Below, piece after piece: positions 33,116 to 43,798 of a stretch of DNA of 64,000 nt. The notes beneath the pieces are model-generated. The model was not told the DNA's origin, did not search any database, and saw only the letters and a list, made by a program, of their open reading frames with translations. The stretch's first letter is position 1; each line of letters opens with the position of its first letter. Source of the DNA: Dactylorhiza incarnata (Eukaryota; Streptophyta; Magnoliopsida; Asparagales; Orchidaceae); contig JAWHQI010000064.1 in the NCBI GenBank assembly GCA_033032865.1, positions 8,742,001-8,806,000 on the forward strand. Direction: 5' to 3'. The position numbers and the translations under genes are program-made.

Positions 33116-34321
33116 TGTGAAATTTTCCGTAGATCTAGGAGCGAGCAGGAATAGTATAACACAAAGTTCAAGCCAACAACCAGAAGCACATGAAACAAAC
33201 ACAATCTTTATTGATCAAGCAAAGTTCTTCATTACAAGGCGAGGTATATATGGAGAGACATGATTTTGCCAGTACACAAAAATAGGAGAAGAAAAAACAA
33301 CTTAAAGATAACCAGCGGTCTGCCAAACTGAGACCGCCTGACCGCCCGACCGCCCGACCTGACAGTCCGCCCGTCTAGAAAACAAGACCGCCCGAACTGC
33401 CTACCTGCGCCTTGAACAACACCAACTGAGAACCTCGCGAACTCCCAAACTCCACTGATCCTCCCGAACTCCAGCAACCCACACTGAAGCCGCGAGACCG
33501 CCCGAACACCTTCAGAAGAGGAGGTGACCGCTGCTACCCATATAATCCGCAGAAGCTGCACAAAACAAGTTCAATCAGTAAGACCGACTGGTCACACGAA
33601 TTGAGACCGCAAGAACGGACGCGAGCTCAGCTTATACTTGGTGCGATATTTTTGCTGCTACAGTGGCTCCTATTTATAGGCGTGAGACCTGATCCAGTCA
33701 CCACCCTATGAGATAGGATCACCACCCTTTGACCGCGTGACCAGATCGGTCAACCCGCGATCAGCAAAAGAATCTTTCTGCTTAGTGAGCTCGCCAGCTT
33801 CAACAAGACAAGGAGACCGCCACTCCTCCAAGAAGCCGCCCACCACCAGTGTTTGCCAACAAGACCGCAAACACCTGTGACCGCATATACCAGCTGATCG
33901 CCGAAGGACCAGCTATGCGATCTCATAAACCGGAGACCGTGTGACTAAGAACACCTTAGTCAGCGCGCACCACCAAGAGACCGGACAGCCACCAGACCGG
34001 GCTGCCCCCACCACGCGATCACAAGCACCAGATCGCGCGGTCACACCGAACAGAAGACAGCTCGCCACGCGGTCACGCAAAACTAGACCGCGCGGTCTTA
34101 CCACGCATACACCTGCTCCACCACGCGGTCACACGACCAGACCGCGCGGCCTCACCTCGGCACCCTTGGACAGAAGAACGGCGATCACGCCAAATAGCCC
34201 GCAGCTAGACCAGAGAGGTCAGACCATCAGAGGAGATCGCAAAACCATGCGTATAGACCAGACGGCGCGGTCTCCCCCCAGACCGCCAACTTCACAAACT
34301 TCCACTTCAATATTTTCAACA
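33116..34321 (-). mobile_element. 5' LTR of copia H
   Basis: The 1206-bp partner of 27754-28960 has a TATA box at 33678-33670 (minus). Differences from its partner are mainly transitions. Confidence 0.95.
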
Positions 34322-36072
34322 ACCCGCAGACCATATTAATATAAATAAAATTATTTTGTCACACTATATACTGAAGTTTAGATTAATTATTTAGGCCACC
34401 TAGAGGCCCTTTTAAAGAAAGGTGCCTGAGACAACTTTTGTAGCCCTTGAGGTCTACTATCTTTAGGGGTTTGAATCACCAAGTTTGGTGGCCTACTACT
34501 TAGTGTAGGGCCATTCTACTGAGGTGTGTCCAAGAAGGGGACCAACCCTTATTTTGTAGACCCAACTCACATAGAATCTTGGATAGGTCTAATATTTTGG
34601 ACCTAAGTGTATATACCATAGATACACCCTCTGCCCAAAAATTTGAATTTTTCGGCAACATTTATCTAAGGTTTTGTAGGAAATATGATTTTTTTATATT
34701 ATTGAATGCATAATGACCCAAATCTTGGGTGATATGTTTGTTAGGTCATAAACCTTCACATGTAAAAATATGAGGTCATTTGTACCACTGCAGAACATTA
34801 TATTCCACATACATATGAATGAGGCGAGTATCGAGGGGTGGTGTTCATATAGCACTTTGGAAATTTTGTGAACTTATCACAAATGGCTTGCTTTGTGTTC
34901 ATGATGTTTGGGCAATACACATATTATGGTGGAGGGTATTATCTCTAAAAATGTTAGAATTTTTGGAATGAAAAATCCTAAGTATTTAATCAATAACATT
35001 AATGTCACATGAGTTTATTAATCAAATAAAAGTAATCAAATGACTTAGGATAAATCTTATTTCCGGCTTCATGATGTTTTAGAGTAATATACACCTCTGG
35101 AAATTTTATTGGTACTTTTGGAGTTGATTTCTCTAGTTATTTGAGCATAATTGATTTTATCACATAAGTGTATAAATGAAATAAACAGCATCTAATGTCT
35201 GGATAAAAAACCAATTTTCTATCATATGGTATCTTATATTGAAATATACCTTTGGAAATTTTTGTAGGATTTTTGGAAGTCATTCACACTGTAAATTACC
35301 CAAAAAATCCTTTGTCACACTTATGTATTAATGAAATTTATATGGTTGATATCACCTGGAAAATTCTTAAAGTTTGGTTAGACTATTTTGAAATCATTAT
35401 ACACCTATGGTATGTTTTCCAGAATTTTTGATTGAGTTATTTTTGTACTTACTGTGTAATGTGACCAATTGACATAAATATTTTAGTATTGAAATAGTGG
35501 TCATAAATATTATATAAAATTTATAAATTCAGTCATTCATGATTTTTCCAGATTACATTCCACTGAAAAAATATTGGGAGCACTTTGACTTCTGGAAGTG
35601 GTACTTCATGTGTAAAGTGAGGTGTACATTATCTTTAAAGAATTTTTATTCATGACCAAAATAATTATGAAAATTATGAATTTCTACCCACTCCTTAATT
35701 TAGTCATGATGAACCTATAGTAAAAATATTAGGGTATTTGGCCAAGTAACAGTGAAGTTCACATCTTAGAGATCAATCTAGTTCAATTTTGAGTTGGGCT
35801 GCGAATAATAAAAACTTGAGGTAATGCTTAGACTAGCCAGAACATGTAGAAATGGAATGAAATTTGGAACACATAGTTAGAGCATCCATAATATCAGCCC
35901 CCATAAATTGTAGTCCTATCAGAGGACTCCAACCTTATAGTGATCAGTAGACTAGAATCGCATCGCATGGTGAATATGTGAAATCATTTGGAGTCTTTCC
36001 ACCTTTGGTAATTTATGGTGATTTTAGAAGGATAAATATGATCATGGTCCATTTAATATAAGTGTTGGTCAC
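34322..36072 (+). mobile_element. A' LTR, second piece
   Basis: AT-rich LTR sequence continues the alignment with LTR A after about 2890 (for example 'TTAATTATTTAGGCCACCTAGAGG' region against 'AATTAAGGCCTCTTAATGG'). It has no genes. The last 5 bp, GTCAC (36068-36072), are the duplication of the Tat element. Confidence 0.75.
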
Positions 36073-36732
36073 TGTACAACCCGGGGTATTCGCTAGGCTG
36101 ATAGGAGGGCGAGATAGGAGGGCGAGATGAGTACTCACCGAGTACCCGCGAGACGACCTATTCTCGGCAATATGGGGGTTTGCGAGGTCGGATCCCGGCA
36201 TGCGGCCTCCAAGAGAGGGACTCGCGGACCAGCGAGCGAGGCACGCGAGAGGACAACGCGAGCTCTCGCGAGTACTGTCCTCGCAGGCCCTTTGTCCTTA
36301 GGCAAATGAAGGAAATTATCCTTTTACCCTCGTGGCCTGCCAATAGCCCCTCCGAACAACGGAGATTGGCTATCAGCAGACCAAATTTGGGGTGCATACA
36401 GTAAAATCGAGAGGCGGATTCCTGTTATTTGCAGGCCAGATCAGAAAGTCTATAAATAGGATCCAAAGGGCACCTTTGGAGAGGACTTCTTATTTTTGGA
36501 GCTTCTCTCTCCTCAGGCCTTCCTTGAGCTCTCCAAGGTGCCCAGGTTTCAGCTTTTGGCTTGGGAGGGGAAGCGCTCCAAAGATCTTCCGGGTATGTGG
36601 TGGGTCCTCCTTGTTGAGCCTTAGGATCAGTGTCCAACTCCGAGGCTCCGATCTGTTCTCTCGCGAGATTAGTAAGTGCCAGTCGCTCCCCAACCCGTTG
36701 GGGGCCCCGAACTCCACCGAGACCATTTATTG
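36073..36732 (+). mobile_element. 5' LTR of Tat element G (interrupted 9 bp from its end)
   Basis: This part of the LTR ends in TTATTG; the last nine bases (GTTTCAACA) are displaced to 39517-39525 by solo LTR Y. A TATA box, TATAAATAG, is at 36451-36459. Compared with the 3' LTR it has one fewer copy of a 14-bp GAGGGCGAGATAG repeat near 36110. Confidence 0.92.
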
Positions 36733-36950
36733 TGTTGGAACAACCCTATTACTAATTTGGGCTAGGATCACTATGTGTTGATTAGGATCTGTATTGACCC
36801 CAATGTATAGCCTTAGGGTTAAGCTTTAGGATGATTAGATTAGCAGAACTTAGGCAAATTCAAGCTCAACACATGGTGAGTGGTGTTCGACAAATGACCA
36901 GATTCGTTCGACAAATTGCTTCCAGCAGACTGAAGAAATTTGCAGTTCCA

Positions 36951-37121
36951 GCGGTCGACAAATTCTGAGTCAGCGCTCGACAAATGACTAGCAGCGGTCG
37001 ACAAATTCTAAGCCAGTGCTCGACAAATGACTAGCAGGGTCGACAAATTTTAAGCCAGCGCTCGACAAATGACTAGCAGCGGTCGACAAATTCTAGCCAG
37101 CGCTCAACAAATTGCTTTCTG
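36951..37121. repeat. 43-bp tandem repeat with GTCGAC palindromes in LTR Y
   Basis: Copies begin GCGGTCGACAAATTCT at about 36951, 36994, 37037 and 37079, and each also contains GCGCTCGACAAATGACT. Looser half-sites extend back to 36885. Confidence 0.8.
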
Positions 37122-37339
37122 ACGTTCAGACTTATATTCTCAGTAGATGTCAGTTCTCTGATCTAAAATCAGCAAAATAACAGATATATTTATTTCTCCT
37201 TGGACGTATTCAGGCAGCCAAGTAAGGATATCTTTCTCATTTATTATATCCTTATATTCCTTCCTTTCCAAGAAGAAGAATAGCCGTTGACATTTAATGC
37301 CAAAGGCATCTTTCTCGACAAAAGGAGTTAAAAGGACCT

Positions 37340-38086
37340 GCCAAAAATCGTTTGACTTAAATCCTTCTGACTTAAATCCGAGTAGCGTCGACTCAGTTTT
37401 TCCAAGATACAGTTGCGTCTTCTTTCCTTCTCCTCTCTAGTTTTCAGCAACTGCTCATAGGATCTGAGTTTTCCTAAGAGAGCATCTGTTGAGATCTCTT
37501 TTTGTCCTCTTGTGTCTCTTATTGCCCAAATTCTTGAGTCCCATGAACTAGGGAGACTCATTAGCAATTTGTCATTAATCTCAGTGAGAGAGATTTCTCT
37601 ATCCAAGTCTCTTAGTTGATTGATGATCAGACTGAATCTGTCATACATTTCAGAGATGCTTTCTTCAGCCTTCTTTTGGAAGTTCTCATATTGAGAGATC
37701 AATAGAGCCTTTTTATCTTTCTTTTCATCATCACTTCCTTCCACCATCTTTGTGAGAGCATCCCAAATTTCTTTGGATGATTCACAGTCAACAACCTTTT
37801 GAAAAATGTCATCTGAGAGAGTTGAGACAAGTATGTTCATGGCCTTTAGATCATATGTTCTTCCCTTCTTTTCATCTTCTGTCCACTCAGATCTTGGAAC
37901 AAGTGTTTGTGTGACATTGCCATTTGTATCCTTTCTATAAGGCTTTGGGGGACCTGTCATAGTAATATCAAACAAGTCAGCATCAATGGAATTCATATAA
38001 ATTCTAATTCTTGTATTCCAAATTGCAAACTTTTCAAGATTGCACATTGGAGGTCTGGTGGAAGCATAATCTTTGATTTGTGCCAT
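37340..38086 (-). pseudogene. Truncated gag of the Sirevirus-like fragment
   Basis: The frame starts MAQIKDYASTRPPMCNLEKF (ATG 38086) and shows UBN2-type copia gag: 'RTYDLKAMNILVSTLSDDIF', 'SKEIWDALTKMVEGSDDEKK' and 'DKLLMSLPSSWDSRIW'. It is open to the fragment's break at 37340. The last few residues and the stop (37328) come from host LTR Y, so the zinc knuckle is lost. Full-length family gags are longer. Confidence 0.85.
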
Positions 38087-38167
38087 ATGATAAAATAGTT
38101 TTGAAAAATATATATATATATATGAGAGGTAAGATCTTTTTGATCAAGGAGTTATCCTTTGTAGATC

Positions 38168-38185
38168 AACCTGGCTCTGATACCA
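38168..38185 (-). other. Primer-binding site of the Sirevirus-like fragment
   Basis: TGGTATCAGAGCCAGGTT on the minus strand, 2 bp after the LTR end CACTTTCA, matches the complement of plant initiator tRNA-Met over 18 bases. Its position fixes the LTR boundary. Confidence 0.9.
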
Positions 38186-38187
38186 AT

Positions 38188-39497
38188 TGAAAGTGCACAG
38201 TTTACCTCACTAGAATTCTCTAGAGGGGGGGTGAATAGAGATTAAAAATTATTTTGTGCAAAGTTTATATATATATATGTGTATGATCACAGATTATAGC
38301 TTCCCACACATGAACAAGAATTAAACAAGTAAAGAAAGTAAATGCAAGAAAAGAAATCACAGCACAACACAAGAAAATATAGTGGTTCCCCAAACTTTGG
38401 GTAATCCACTCTTCTACCCCCTTGGTAGGAATTCACTATCTTGTACTAAGTCTTTTGATAAGGAGACTCTTAGAACCACCCTGAGTCTTTTGACAAGGAG
38501 ACTCTTAGAACCAACTGAGTCTTTTGACAAGGAGACTCTTAGAACCAGTACACTGAATTTTTTGAAGAGAGATTCTAAAAATTCTTTTACAATGTTATAA
38601 GTAAGAAAGAAAGAAAGAAAGAAATAAGAATAAGAATGAATCTTCTTCCTAGCAAGATGATTGGAAGCACAAGAAGTAGTGAATGAAAATCTCTCTTCTA
38701 TAGTGAGAAGGAGATTGTAAAAACTTTTCTCTCTTTTGAGCGAACTTTCAGAGTTTGCAGTAAAATGGCTTCTGAAGAAGAAGGAGAAGATGAAAGCTTT
38801 TTCTCTGCAGCACACTATCTCTTTTCTTAGTTTTTCTCTCTATTCTCTTGGGAGCTTTTCCTCTATTTCAAATGTATGTAGTGGATCACTCAACTGTCAT
38901 TTTCTGCCGACCTCCTCTTTATTTATAGCTCTGTGTAAAAATAATGTTATAGGAGGATAATTAATTAGCAGTCAGAGAATTGGAAGAATAGAAATATTTC
39001 CATAATTAGCATACCAATAGAAGGAAAGAATTCATTCCAAATTCGAATAATATCCATAATGAGTTTTATCAGATTAGCCAAGAATCAAATAGAAGGAAAG
39101 AATGATTCAGAACGGCTATAAAATATTAATATTATTCCATATAAATCAGATCTATTGAAAGAAGGAAAGAGATCTGGCTCATATTTGAATTCTGTCATAG
39201 TAATCGACGTAAGCGTCGAATTCATCCTGGCTGGACGTCGAGAGAAGAATAAGGAAGGTGCGTCGACTAAGGTACGTCGACTTCTCTATATGCGTCGACT
39301 AGAAATCAGAGTAGCGTCGACAATACATACGTCGAAATCTTCCTAAAGTTACTTCGACTTAATCTGAAGGGAACGTCGACTACAGCTCGACGTTGCGTCG
39401 AATACTATTCGATGCATATTTACTTAACCTTGTTTTTCTTTCTTAGAATTCATATTCAACTTAATTTAAGGGGTTAAGAGAAATCATTTTCCCAACA
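38188..39497 (-). mobile_element. LTR of the Sirevirus-like fragment
   Basis: The 1310-bp LTR runs, on the minus strand, from TGTTGGGAAAATG to GTGCACTTTCA. A TATA box lies at 38927-38920. Three copies of a ~40-bp 'AGTCTTTTGA..AAGGAGACTC' repeat (38450-38550) are also present in the solo copy (14370-14475). The GTCGAC array is at 39200-39415. Confidence 0.88.
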
Positions 39498-39525
39498 GAC
39501 CTCCACTTTCATATTGGTTTCAACA

Positions 39526-39580
39526 TTTTTGGTGCGGTGAGCGTGGAGTGCGGCTAGCTCAAGAAAATCTCAGGGAAAGC
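39526..39580 (+). other. Primer-binding region and leader of Tat element G
   Basis: TTTTTGGTGCGGTGAGCG follows the LTR end TTTCAACA directly. It resembles the TTTGGTGCCGTTG-type primer sites of Tat/Athila elements, but I could not assign the tRNA. Confidence 0.5.
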
Positions 39581-40647
39581 ATGACCGGCGAGGACGAGCG
39601 GGACGCGAACCCCGGAGGCTCGCCACCCCCAGGAGCACCAGCCACAGTGGAGATGTTGGCGGATCTTAGGCGAGATCTTCTTGGAGCTTTTCAGAGCGCT
39701 CTCGCCACTGCGCTCTCGCCACTGCGCTCGGCAGTTTCGCGACCCCGGCGCCCCAGGTGGCTCATCAACCTGGAGTCGGCGAGAGCGAGCCACCTCATCG
39801 AGCGGGAAAAGAGGTGGCGGCCCAGGGAGGAGGGCGAGATCTGTCTGGGCGAGAGCTGTTCCCCAGCCCTGCTGGGGGATGCGAGAATCCAGCAAGGGAG
39901 ACTCTAGCGGGGGGAAGCTCGGCCAGGGAGGTCCCGACGAGCTGTCCTCTGATGAGATCAGCAGGAGTAGGGTCACCCGAGGAGCCCGCGAGAAGGGTAG
40001 AGCAAGTTCAGGGGGTGAGAGGGGGAAGTCCTTTCTGCGAGATGGTGCTCTCGGCACCACTCCCCGATGGGTTCAGGGAGCCTAACATGATGCTGTATTC
40101 TGGCAATGATGACCCCATTCAACACATGCCGTGGTTCGAGGATATGGTCTCGATCAGACCCATGTCGGAAGCCTTCAAGTGTCGACTCTTTGCTACTACC
40201 CTGATGGAGAAGGCGAGGGACTGGTTCCACCAGATTCCCTCAGGATCGATCTATACCTTCGAGAACTTGCGTAAAGGTTTTCTCTTACGTTTCTCTGCCA
40301 TGAAGAAAAGAAAGAAGGATCCAGAGTCGCTCTTCGACATCAAGCAGAGGTCAGGAGAGTCGTTGGCTCATTATCTGGAGCGGTTCCGAGAGGAGGTCCT
40401 CCTTGTCCAAGAGGTCCCGGGGTATACCCTCCAGCTCGCCTTTACATTGGGGCTGAGGGAAGGCTTCTTCAAGATGGACCTCAAGAAGAAGGCTCCTCAA
40501 TCTTATGAAGAACTGATGGAGAGAGAGGCAGAGGAGGTAGAAGGGGAGGCAGCAAACCCCGAGTTTGCGAAGAGATTGGCACGGCTGAGCGAGCCGGAAG
40601 GGAGACAGCAAGAGCCAAGGAGGAGAGAGGAAGCGAGGGCCCCATAG
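39581..40647 (+). pseudogene. Gag of Tat element G
   Basis: The likely start is MTGEDERDANPGG (ATG 39581). The N-terminal part shifts frame somewhere in 39.75-39.9 kb. From there one frame is open to the TAG at 40645-40647. The capsid domain has 'PDGFREPNMMLYSGNDDPIQ', 'ARDWFHQIPSGSIYTFENLR' and 'ESLAHYLERFREEVLL', the arrangement of Tat-lineage retrotransposon gag. Gag would assemble particles around the genomic RNA. The frame breaks make this copy inactive unless the sequence has errors. Confidence 0.85.
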
Positions 40648-40733
40648 TTGGGATGGAGGCAGCAGGGTGGAGGAATGCAAGGCCCAGGGAGGGGTTTCCC
40701 CCACGGGGGAGGTAACTTCCAAGGAGGGCAGGG

Positions 40734-41863
40734 ATGACCTCACCAGCTGGGGTGGAGATAGGGCCCGAGGCCATTTCCACCCCCCCTCATCAGGCAATGG
40801 AGATCGGTAGAGGAAGAGCAGGAAGAGGAAGAGGAGGGGGAGCCGGAGGAGCCGGCCCCAGAAGAAGGAACCGAGGAGTCGTGGATGAGGCAAGGGTGGT
40901 GGCACTGCCGTACTGTGACTTACATCAGGAGGAAGGCCACGCAACGGCCACCTGCCCTGAGTTCTTGGAAGTCAGAGGGGCGAGAGCCCCAACACCACAA
41001 GCACAACATGGGGGAGCAAGGATAGAGGAGATTCTACCTCAGGGATATGAGGATGAAAGGTGCGAGGATCGGGCGGACGTAGGGACCCGAGGAGGGATCA
41101 TAGTGATCCATGGGGGGGGGGGGGGGGTGGGGGTCGAGGCAACCCGGAAGGCGAGCCTCCATGCCATGTACCGTCAGAGTGTAGCTTCGACATCCCAAGC
41201 CCCACCCCCATGGAGAAGATCACCTTCTCCCAGAAGGACCTGCCCGGTCACGAAGATCCATTCTGCGATGCGCTGGTCATCCAGACAGCCATCGAGAACT
41301 TCACCGTCTCTCGAATCTTGGTGGACAATGGGAGCTCGGTCAATGTTATTTTCAAGAAGGCGTTCGACGGGATGCAGGTAGAGCCCAGGAGGGTGTTGGC
41401 CTCGGATGGCCCGCTGTTCGGATTCTCAGGAGAAAGGAAAGAAGTAGAAGGGGGAGTAGGACTTCATGTGACCCTGGGAGGGCAGTCCCGGAACTGCCGC
41501 TTTGTGATAGTGGATGCCCCCAGTATCTATAGCACCATCTTCGGACGGCCTCTTATCAGCGCATTCCGGTGTGTCCCGTCCACTTTCCATCAATGCCTCA
41601 AGTTCAGTACGGGGGGAATCCAGGTCCGGGTCAGGGGAGATCCCAAGGTGGCGAGGCAATGCTATGTGACCGCCGTCAACACCATCTCTTGGATGGAGGA
41701 GGCGGAGGAGTGGGATAAGGTAATGGAAGAAGTGGCCACGACGGAAGAGGTAGAGGAAGAAGTAGTTCGTGCCCAGGAAGGGGTCGGTGAGGGACCCAGG
41801 GCGGGGAGGAAGAAGGAGAGCAGGGAGAAGAGGAGGCCCCGGGGGGAGGGGCGGAGGAGCTAA
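40734..41863 (+). pseudogene. Nucleocapsid knuckle and protease of Tat element G
   Basis: A basic Gly-Arg-rich stretch (about 40800-40880) precedes a CCHC-like knuckle in which His replaces the second Cys (CDLHQEEGHATATC, near 40913). A G16 run (41112-41127) marks a frame change. The protease follows with 'RILVDNGSSVNVIFKKAFDG' (active site VDNGSS, near 41315) and 'IFGRPLISAFRCV'. The frame ends at TAA 41861-41863 within the first copy of a 130-bp duplication. Protease would process the polyprotein. Confidence 0.8.
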
Positions 41864-42010
41864 TGGAGGTAGGAGAGGAAGGGGGAGAGAAGTAGTTCAT
41901 GCCCAGGAAGGGGTCGGTGAAAGGCTCAGGGCGGGGCAGAAAGAGGGAGAGAAAGAAGAGGAGCAGAGCCCCTGGGGGGAGCAGTCCAGGCTAGAGGCTG
42001 TAGATGAAGT
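41761..42010. repeat. Diverged ~130-bp tandem duplication between PR and RT of element G
   Basis: 'AGTTCGTGCCCAGGAAGGGG' at 41764 recurs with one change at 41894, and the similarity extends through a Gly/Glu-rich coding stretch. The offset of 130 bp is not a multiple of three, so the duplication itself changes the reading frame between protease and RT. Confidence 0.7.
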
Positions 42011-42746
42011 GGTGGAGGTGGAGATCACCACTAAGGCCGGGGCGATCGAGAAGATCAAGATCAATGGGGAGCTCAGCTCGGAGGACCGGGCGAAGATCTT
42101 GGCTTGCGTCCAGGACAATGTGGACGTCTTCGCATGGAGCGCTGCAGAGATGCCGGGAATCGACGCGGATGTGGCGTATCATCGCCTCAACCTCGATCCC
42201 GGCGCTCGCCCCATCCGCCATAAGAGGAGGTCCACGGCGGACAAGCTGGAGGTGCCCATCCGGGAGGAGGTGAACAAGCTCCTCAAAGCTGGCTTTGTAT
42301 CAGAGATCCAGTACCCAGGCTGGGTCTCCAATGTTGTGATGGTAACAAAGGGGGAGGGTAAGTGGAGAATGTGTGTGGACTTTTCTTTGCTTAATAAATC
42401 GTGCCCCAAGGACTGTTATCCCTTGCCTAGAATCGACGCGCTGGTTGACTCAGCCGTCGATTTTTCTGTGATGTCTTTTTTAGATGCTTTTTCAGGTTAT
42501 CACCAGATCCGCATGCACCCTCCCGACATTAAAGATGTGTCCTTCATCACCGGGGATGTGTGCTACTGTTACAAAATGATGCCGTTCAGTTTGAAGAACG
42601 CAAGGGCCACATATCAGCGTATGATGGATAGGGTGTTTCACGAGCAGAAGGGAAGGAACTTAGAGGTCTATGTGGATGACCTAATGATCAAGAGCCAGAA
42701 TCTTGAGTCCCATCTCAGTGACTCGAAGAGACTTTTGAAACCTTGA
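41864..42746 (+). pseudogene. Reverse transcriptase core of Tat element G
   Basis: The RT reads 'RPIRHKRRSTADKLEVPIRE', 'GKWRMCVDFSLLNKSCPKDC', 'SFLDAFSGYHQIRMHPPDIK' and the catalytic motif 'LEVYVDDLMIKS' (near 42670). A single-base loss near 42718 ends the frame at 42746, and the connection subdomain continues in another frame from 42743. It copies RNA to DNA during retrotransposition. The YVDD active site is intact. Confidence 0.88.
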
Positions 42747-43798
42747 GAAAGTTTAAAATGAGGCTTAACCCCTTCAAGTGTGTCTTCGGGGCCAGTCGAG
42801 GGAAGTTCTTGGGTCATTTGCTCACCCCTCTTGGAGTGGAGCCTAATCCAGACAAGGTAAAGGCGATCCTTAAGTTGAGATCTCCACGGAGTGCGAAAGA
42901 GGTCCAACGTCTGACAGGGAAGTTAGCCGGGCTGAGCAGGTTCCTTTCCAAGGTAGGAGAAAAATGTTCTTCCTTCTTCAAGGTATTAAGGGGTAACCAA
43001 AAATTCGAATGGACTCCCGAGTGCGAAAAGGCTTTTCAAACGCTAAAGGAACAACTGACCCAGGCCCCATTATTACAAGGGCCGAGACAAGGGGAAGATC
43101 TATACCTGTACTTGTGGGTAGGGTCGGAAGCGGTTAGCTCAGTGTTGGTTCGAGAGGAGGGGAATAAACAACTCCCCATTTACTACGTCAGCAGGGTACT
43201 CAGGAAGGCCGAACTCAGATATCCTATCCTCGAAAAGTTAGTGTTTGCCTTGGTAGTGTCGGCTAGGCGGCTCAGACCTTATTTTCAGGCACACTCAATC
43301 AAAGTGGTGACTGACCACCCTCTTCGTGGCATCATGGAAGGGGTAGAGCACACTGGGAGGTTGGCAAAGTGGGCGGTAGAATTGAGTGAGTTCAATGTCT
43401 CCTACGTGCCCAGGGTATCCATAAAGGCACAGGTGGTGGCGGATTTCATGGCCGACTACGTGACCGAGTTAGAGGAATCTGAAATACCCCACCCGGTGGC
43501 TTGGAAGATGCTGGTCGATGGTGCATCGGGAAAGCATTCCTTCGGAGGAGGGGTGGTGTTGGTGAGTCCCCAAGGAACCAGGATAGAGCAAGTGATAAAC
43601 ATCCATTTCCCCCTCACTAATAACCAAGCCGAGTACGAGGCCGTGGTAGCAGGCCTCCGCCTAGCACAAGAATTGGGGTGCAGGACGTGGAGGTCTCGAC
43701 GGACTCCATGGTGGTTGCGTGCCAGATCAGGGGGGAATTCGAAGTCAAAGAACCAACTCTCCAACGGTACCTGGAGAAGGTTAAAGGGATAGTGGGAT
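42743..43798 (+). pseudogene. RT connection, RNase H and second (archaeal-type) RNase H of element G
   Basis: The frame opens with 'KMRLNPFKCVFGASRGKFLG' (RT thumb). RNase H follows: 'YYVSRVLRKAELRYPILEKL' and 'VVTDHPLRGIM'. A second RNase H domain then begins with 'WKMLVDGASGKHSFGGGVVL' and 'LTNNQAEYEAVVAGLRLAQE', carrying the catalytic Asp and Glu. The third Asp (STDSMVV, near 43705) lies beyond a frameshift near 43675. A TAG follows at 43796-43798. Dual RNase H is a hallmark of the plant Tat lineage and separates it from Athila and chromoviruses. Confidence 0.88.

Larger units (their letters stand above)
27754..34321 (-). mobile_element. Copia retrotransposon H, complete but decayed
   Basis: This 6.57-kb minus-strand element has LTRs at 33116-34321 (5') and 27754-28960 (3'), termini TGTTGAAAAT...TTTCACA, an initiator-Met primer-binding site and a polypurine tract. 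It inserted into A': the left flank is ACCCA, the right flank ACCCG (34322-34326), a 5-bp duplication with one CpG-type change. The LTRs differ at roughly 4% over the first 215 bp (by eye). The order gag-PR-IN-RT-RH shows copia. About seven in-frame stops and at least one frameshift make it non-functional. Confidence 0.95.
37340..39497 (-). mobile_element. One-LTR Sirevirus-like fragment with target duplication
   Basis: Reading on the minus strand, it has an intact LTR (39497-38188), primer-binding site (38185-38168) and gag start, then stops at 37340 inside gag with no second LTR. It is nevertheless flanked by GACCT on both sides (37335-37339 and 39498-39502). Removing it with one GACCT restores an intact end for LTR Y. 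Its LTR is the same family as 13396-14741. Confidence 0.8.
36733..39511 (+). mobile_element. Solo copia-type LTR (Y), itself interrupted
   Basis: The insertion runs from TGTTGGAACAACCC to CCACTTTCA and is flanked by TATTG (36728-36732 and 39512-39516). Without the Sirevirus fragment inside it (37340-39502 including one duplication copy) it is 616 bp, and it has no primer-binding site or genes, so it is a solo LTR. It carries a 43-bp tandem repeat with GTCGAC palindromes. Confidence 0.8.

Noticed and set aside
39554..42118. Long minus-strand frames opposite gag-pol of element G
   Set aside because: They are shadows of the GC-rich sense coding sequence. Unlike alpha and beta they have no introns, promoter or domain features.
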